From: Acinetobacter brisouioides
Lineage (GTDB): Bacteria; Pseudomonadota; Gammaproteobacteria; Pseudomonadales; Moraxellaceae
DNA: 41,797 bases
Direction of reading: 5' to 3'
Assembly (NCBI RefSeq): GCF_004331075.1
Contig: NZ_SJNX01000010.1
Coordinates: 1 to 41,797, forward strand
A program made the translations under genes and the position numbers. The notes beneath the pieces were generated by a model, which saw only the letters and a program-made list of their open reading frames with translations, did no database searches and was not told the origin of the DNA. Below are positions 38,321 to 41,797 of this stretch, one piece after another. Each line of letters begins with the position of its first letter. The stretch's first letter is position 1.

Positions 38321-39787
38321 ATGAGCGAAATGAATGAACATGCGCACCTAAAGCGTAAGTTAGGTGCTCGCCATCTGAATATGATTGCAATTGGTGGTTC
38401 TATTGGAACAGGGCTATTTTTAGCTTCAGGTTCGACCATCAGTACTGCAGGACCAGGCGGCGCGTTACTTGCCTATGTCCTGATCGGGATTATGATTTAT
38501 TTCTTAATGACCAGCCTTGGCGAACTAGCAACCCACAATCCAACTTCAGGTGCATTTTTTACCTACGGTAACAAATATGTTGAAGAAGGTTTTGGTTTTG
38601 CACTCGGCTGGAACTACTGGTACAACTGGGCGATTACTGTCGCATTTGAACTGGTTGCAGCACAGTGGATCATGGCATTCTGGTTCCCTGAAATTCCAGG
38701 TTTTTGGTGGAGCTTGCTGTTTTTAATTGTGATTTTCGCGATTAACGCCATGTCGGTCAGAAGTTTTGGTGAGAGTGAGTTTGTATTTTCTCTGGTCAAA
38801 GTCATTGCGATCATTATTTTTATTTTTATTGGTTTCGCGACCATTTTAAAAATTATGCTGACTCCGAATGCCCTGCCTTTCGCCAACTGGACACATAAAG
38901 ACGCGCCATTTGTTGGTGGTTTTCAAGCCATGGTCGGGGTTGCCATGATTGCAGGTTTTTCCTTCCAGGGTACTGAAATGGTTGGGGTTGCTGCGGGTGA
39001 ATCTAAAGATCCACATAAAACCATTCCGCTGGCAATCAAACAAATTTTCTGGCGTATTCTGCTGTTTTATATCGTCTGTATTTTTATTATCGGCACATTG
39101 GTAAGTTATGACGATCCACGCCTGATTCAGGCAGCGAGTAGCAACAATATTGCCCTGTCTCCATTTACCCTACTCTATGAAAAAGCAGGTTTTGCTTTTG
39201 CTGCAGGTCTGATGAATGCGGTGATTCTAACTGCCATTTTATCTGCAGGTAACTCGGGGATGTATTCATCTACCCGTATGTTGTGGGATATGGCAGAAGA
39301 AGGGAGTGCGCCACGCTGGTTCGCAAAGCTCGATAAACGTGGCGTCCCAATGCGTGCATTGTATGCAACCACTGCGATTGCAGCATTATCACTCCTCACT
39401 AGTTTTATAGGCAAACAGGAAATCTATAACTGGTTGCTCAATATGTCGGGGATGTGTGGTTTTATTGTCTGGCTAGGGATTGCAATTTCACATTATCGTT
39501 TCCGTAAAGGTTATGTGGCTCAGGGCTACAAAATTAAGGACTTGGCTTATCGTGCCAAATTCTTCCCATTTGCGCCATGGTTTGCCTTTATTTTGTGTTC
39601 AATCATTATCTTAGGGCAAAATTATCAAGCGTTTCTAGGAGCAAAAATTGACTGGTTAAGTCTGCTTGCCACCTATATTACCCTCCCGCTGTTTTTAGCT
39701 GTATGGTTAAGTTATAAATGGATCTACAAGACCAAACTCATCCCTTACAACGAAATGGATGTGAAACCAATGCCAGATGATGAGTAA
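38321..39787 (+). CDS. lysP: Lysine-specific APC permease LysP
   Basis: Inner-membrane proton-coupled amino acid permease, 488 aa, with about 12 helices. The protein resembles E. coli LysP along its length: KLGARHLNMIAIGGSIGTG near the N terminus, YFLMTSLGELATHNPTSGAF, YVEEGFGFALGWNYWYNW, GFSFQGTEMVGVAAGESKDP, LSAGNSGMYSSTRMLWDMA and LNMSGMCGFIVWLGIAISHY. AAGGA lies about 7 nt before the ATG. It starts only 9 nt after the rsmC stop, so the two probably share a transcript. Arginine or another cationic amino acid is possible, but the overall similarity favours lysine. Confidence 0.9.
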   Translation: MSEMNEHAHLKRKLGARHLNMIAIGGSIGTGLFLASGSTISTAGPGGALLAYVLIGIMIYFLMTSLGELATHNPTSGAFFTYGNKYVEEGFGFALGWNYWYNWAITVAFELVAAQWIMAFWFPEIPGFWWSLLFLIVIFAINAMSVRSFGESEFVFSLVKVIAIIIFIFIGFATILKIMLTPNALPFANWTHKDAPFVGGFQAMVGVAMIAGFSFQGTEMVGVAAGESKDPHKTIPLAIKQIFWRILLFYIVCIFIIGTLVSYDDPRLIQAASSNNIALSPFTLLYEKAGFAFAAGLMNAVILTAILSAGNSGMYSSTRMLWDMAEEGSAPRWFAKLDKRGVPMRALYATTAIAALSLLTSFIGKQEIYNWLLNMSGMCGFIVWLGIAISHYRFRKGYVAQGYKIKDLAYRAKFFPFAPWFAFILCSIIILGQNYQAFLGAKIDWLSLLATYITLPLFLAVWLSYKWIYKTKLIPYNEMDVKPMPDDE

Positions 39788-39935
39788 TTGTCAGCTTGTA
39801 TTTAATTTTAAGTTTACTGCGCTTGATCACTCGATGGCAAAAATCACTTATCTTATACAATGGATGTCAATGAAAGTGAAAAATAAGAATACAGCATCGC
39901 CATAATCACAAGGCAATGAAAGTGAACTAAAATCC

Positions 39936-40175
39936 AAATACCCATTACAAAGAAAGCGGCTCACTTGGAGCCGCTTTCTTTTCACATCAATCCAGATTAT
40001 TGAGCTGGTTGTTGTGCTGCTGGTTGAGCGATTACAGTACGGCTACCTGTAATTGCAGCAAACACGCGACGGTTCATTGCACGACCTTCTTTCGTGTTGT
40101 TGTCAGCAATCGGTTGATCCCATGCAAAACCTTGGGTTGTCAAACGTGATGGATCAACATTGTATTCATGTACAA
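39936..40175. repeat. 240-bp exact direct repeat, copy 1 (ompA 3' end)
   Basis: The last 240 bases of the window (41558-41797) are identical, base by base on reading, to 39936-40175. The repeat covers 61 nt beyond the ompA stop, including its terminator, and the last 59 or so codons of ompA. The offset between copies is 1622 bp. Confidence 0.95.
39951..39982 (-). terminator. ompA terminator
   Basis: Perfect 12-bp stem AGAAAGCGGCTC/GAGCCGCTTTCT with an ACTTG-type 5-nt loop, 17 nt past the ompA stop. On the minus strand its 3' arm itself ends in a U-rich CUUUCU followed by UUG, so its U-tract is interrupted. On plus it ends TTTCTTTT. It lies between the convergent ends of lysP and ompA. Confidence 0.85.
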
Positions 40176-41076
40176 GTGCAGATTTAACAGAGTTCGCACG
40201 TGCTAAAGATAAACGTTCGTTTAACTTACGTGGACCTGTGTTGTCGGTGTGGCCTTCAATACGCGCTGTTGCATTTGGATACTCAGAAAGTTTCTCTGCA
40301 ACTTTTGCAATTTCAGGTTTGTATTGTGGTTTGATGTTTGACTTGTTCGTATCAAAGAACACCCGTAGTTCCATGTTCAAGTCTTCTGTCAACTCTTGTG
40401 GCTGCGGTTGTGGTTGAACCACTGGCGGCGGAGTCACAGGTTGTACTTCTGTTACAGGTGCAGCAGGTTTCAAGTGACCACCGATCACTACGTTCAAACC
40501 AGCAAGCGCTGTATAGTTCCAGAAATCTTCATCAATGTTATATGTTGCACGTGCTTCTGTACGTAGAGACAATACATCATTTAAACGCCAGAATACACCC
40601 GCGCCAACGTTACCCAAAGTACCTGCTTCTGAGTTACCACGTGTACCACGATCTACACCTTTAAAATCATAATCATAGTGACCAGCACCTAACAACACGT
40701 ATGGCTTGATTTTGCTGTCATAGTTTTTAGTGATCAGATCAGAGGTCGCAATAAAGTTACCGTTGATTTGTTTTTGCTTGTATTCAGCACCAGCAGCAAC
40801 TGCACCACCTTTTACATCGCCTTTCACCTGAAGGTATTCAGCTTCAAAGCTTAACCATGGTGTTAATTCAACACCAAGCGCTGCACCAACGGCTAAATCG
40901 TCTTGTGCTTCACCTTGACCCGCTTTTGAATCAAGAAGGTGATCATTTCCGTTATTATGTTCGGTACCTTGGAATGTGTAACCAAGTAACAATGGAGTAA
41001 CTGTTACACCAGCATTTGCTGCAACTAGTGGAGACGCTGCAAGCAATGTAGCAACAGCAATACGACTTAATTTCAT
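39997..41076 (-). CDS. ompA: Major outer-membrane protein OmpA
   Basis: Acinetobacter-type OmpA/Omp38 of 359 aa. It is an abundant outer-membrane porin-like protein tethered to peptidoglycan. A signal peptide ([12 protein letters not shown]...VAANA, cleaved after A22) precedes an 8-strand barrel (about 23-205). A Pro-rich linker ([15 protein letters not shown]) follows, then the C-terminal OmpA-like domain with [31 protein letters not shown] and [14 protein letters not shown]. Asp and Arg ligands for diaminopimelate sit there. The ATG has GGAGG at 6-nt spacing. The leader mRNA has two hairpins (41104-41120 and 41132-41153). It is convergent with lysP, and its 3' end is repeated exactly at the window edge. 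Confidence 0.97.
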   Translation of the reverse strand: MKLSRIAVATLLAASPLVAANAGVTVTPLLLGYTFQGTEHNNGNDHLLDSKAGQGEAQDDLAVGAALGVELTPWLSFEAEYLQVKGDVKGGAVAAGAEYKQKQINGNFIATSDLITKNYDSKIKPYVLLGAGHYDYDFKGVDRGTRGNSEAGTLGNVGAGVFWRLNDVLSLRTEARATYNIDEDFWNYTALAGLNVVIGGHLKPAAPVTEVQPVTPPPVVQPQPQPQELTEDLNMELRVFFDTNKSNIKPQYKPEIAKVAEKLSEYPNATARIEGHTDNTGPRKLNERLSLARANSVKSALVHEYNVDPSRLTTQGFAWDQPIADNNTKEGRAMNRRVFAAITGSRTVIAQPAAQQPAQ

Positions 41077-41103
41077 GGATATCCTCCAGAGAAAAACAAT
41101 TAT

Positions 41104-41153
41104 TTTAGGTATGACCTAAATTATTTACTTTCTGAGATATTCTTACATCTCAG
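41104..41153 (-). promoter_or_regulatory. Two hairpins in the ompA 5' leader
   Basis: Two perfect 7-bp inverted repeats lie between the promoter and start codon: TTTAGGT/ACCTAAA with a 3-nt spacer (41104-41120) and CTGAGAT/ATCTCAG with an 8-nt spacer (41132-41153). Structured 5' leaders that prolong mRNA life are known for enterobacterial ompA; a similar role here is inference. Confidence 0.6.
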
Positions 41154-41175
41154 TCTTTTAAAGTTTCGAGTCTGT

Positions 41176-41204
41176 ATAATACAAGTTCATTCAGAAAATT
41201 TAAA
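41176..41204 (-). promoter_or_regulatory. Candidate ompA promoter
   Basis: Minus-strand TTTAAA (41204-41199), a 17-bp spacer and TATTAT (41181-41176). It would give a leader of about 93 nt containing both hairpins. Confidence 0.6.
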
Positions 41205-41557
41205 CTTGAATAACATGACTATGGTCATATTTTTTCAGATTAAGCCATTTTACTTCAATACTACTATTCTGATTAGCATTCAATTTACAAATTAAATCTT
41301 TGAAATTTATTTAATACAGTTACAAAAAAATTTGCCAATCTCTAAAAAGTTATTTAAAAATAATAATAAATATAATAAGTTACATAAAAAAATCAAACAA
41401 TTTACCCTATAAATAAGAATATTTTTCAACAATAATAATCATATAAACACGTATAATTTTTCGTTATATTTAAAAATATATTCAGTTTATTTTAGCTCTT
41501 AATAACATCATTATTTATTCTCTTCTTTTCAACTCATTAATCATAGCTCATCTTTTT
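41205..41557. other. AT-rich spacer between ompA and the repeated ompA end
   Basis: About 350 nt with extremely high A+T and many T and A tracts. I see no open frame with a recognisable product and no RNA gene. It separates the ompA promoter from the second copy of the ompA 3' end. Confidence 0.4.
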
Positions 41558-41572
41558 AAATACCCATTACAA

Positions 41573-41604
41573 AGAAAGCGGCTCACTTGGAGCCGCTTTC
41601 TTTT
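41573..41604 (-). terminator. Terminator in the second ompA copy
   Basis: Exact copy of the ompA terminator at 39951-39982, downstream of the partial second ompA end. Confidence 0.8.
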
Positions 41605-41618
41605 CACATCAATCCAGA

Positions 41619-41797
41619 TTATTGAGCTGGTTGTTGTGCTGCTGGTTGAGCGATTACAGTACGGCTACCTGTAATTGCAGCAAACACGCGACGGTTCATT
41701 GCACGACCTTCTTTCGTGTTGTTGTCAGCAATCGGTTGATCCCATGCAAAACCTTGGGTTGTCAAACGTGATGGATCAACATTGTATTCATGTACAA
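41619..41797 (-). CDS. ompA: Second OmpA copy, C-terminal part only (runs off the window)
   Basis: Last 59 codons or so plus the stop of an OmpA protein, on the minus strand, truncated by the window edge. Coding sequence and terminator are identical to the full ompA 1622 bp away. It encodes the C-terminal part of the OmpA-like peptidoglycan-binding domain, ending in the same AQ-rich tail. It could be a tandem paralogue kept identical by recent duplication or gene conversion, or an assembly artefact at a contig end. The rest of the gene cannot be seen. Confidence 0.7.
   Translation of the reverse strand, partial: VHEYNVDPSRLTTQGFAWDQPIADNNTKEGRAMNRRVFAAITGSRTVIAQPAAQQPAQ

Larger units (their letters stand above)
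41558..41797. repeat. 240-bp exact direct repeat, copy 2 (window edge)
   Basis: Identical to 39936-40175. The match begins at AAATACCC and runs to the last base of the window. The preceding bases differ (TTTTT here, AATCC in copy 1), so this is a clear junction. Confidence 0.95.

Overview
The window looks like chromosomal DNA of an Acinetobacter species. It is AT-rich with long AT-rich intergenic stretches. It has the Acinetobacter-type arrangement of gltA divergent from sdhCDAB-sucAB-lpd, an adjacent pobA/pobR 4-hydroxybenzoate pair, and an Acinetobacter-type OmpA. I cannot name the species from the sequence alone. No phage, transposase, integrase or CRISPR array was seen.

Layout. (1) 1-11.9 kb, TCA cycle: lpdA, sucB and sucA on the minus strand, then a gap with a terminator, then sdhB, sdhA, sdhD and sdhC on minus, a 955-bp control region, and gltA divergently on plus. 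(2) 11.9-15.5 kb: an orphan HTH regulator and a minus-strand three-gene cassette made of a Met/His-rich DUF2946-type protein, an OprC/NosA-type copper TonB receptor, and a membrane-anchored Met-rich peptide. (3) 15.7-20.2 kb: nadE, tRNA-Met(CAT), pobA and pobR. The pobA-pobR gap holds three 10-bp operator-like repeats. (4) 20.2-28 kb: an alanine/glycine symporter, a nitroreductase, a NUDIX/DUF2939 pair, ygfZ, a DsbC-like isomerase and a YfeH-like symporter. (5) 27-31.4 kb: a minus-strand operon of a YncD/PqqU-type TonB receptor, an old yellow enzyme and an AEC-family transporter. (6) 31.5-39.8 kb: mutM-ppiC, a GGCT-fold protein, mscL, typA, a XanP-type purine permease, and rsmC-lysP. (7) 39.9-41.8 kb: ompA with a structured 5' leader. 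The final 240 bp repeat the ompA 3' end and its terminator exactly, so the window ends inside a second ompA copy or an assembly artefact.

How the genes relate. Region 1 gives citrate synthase, succinate dehydrogenase and 2-oxoglutarate dehydrogenase, which form a contiguous part of the TCA cycle. PobA feeds protocatechuate into the beta-ketoadipate pathway, which ends in succinyl-CoA and acetyl-CoA. Two different TonB receptors (copper-type and PQQ-type) suggest scavenging of a metal and of a redox cofactor. The most noteworthy items are the copper cassette with its two uncharacterised Met/His-rich partners, the PqqU-type receptor in an operon with an OYE and an AEC carrier, and the exact ompA repeat.
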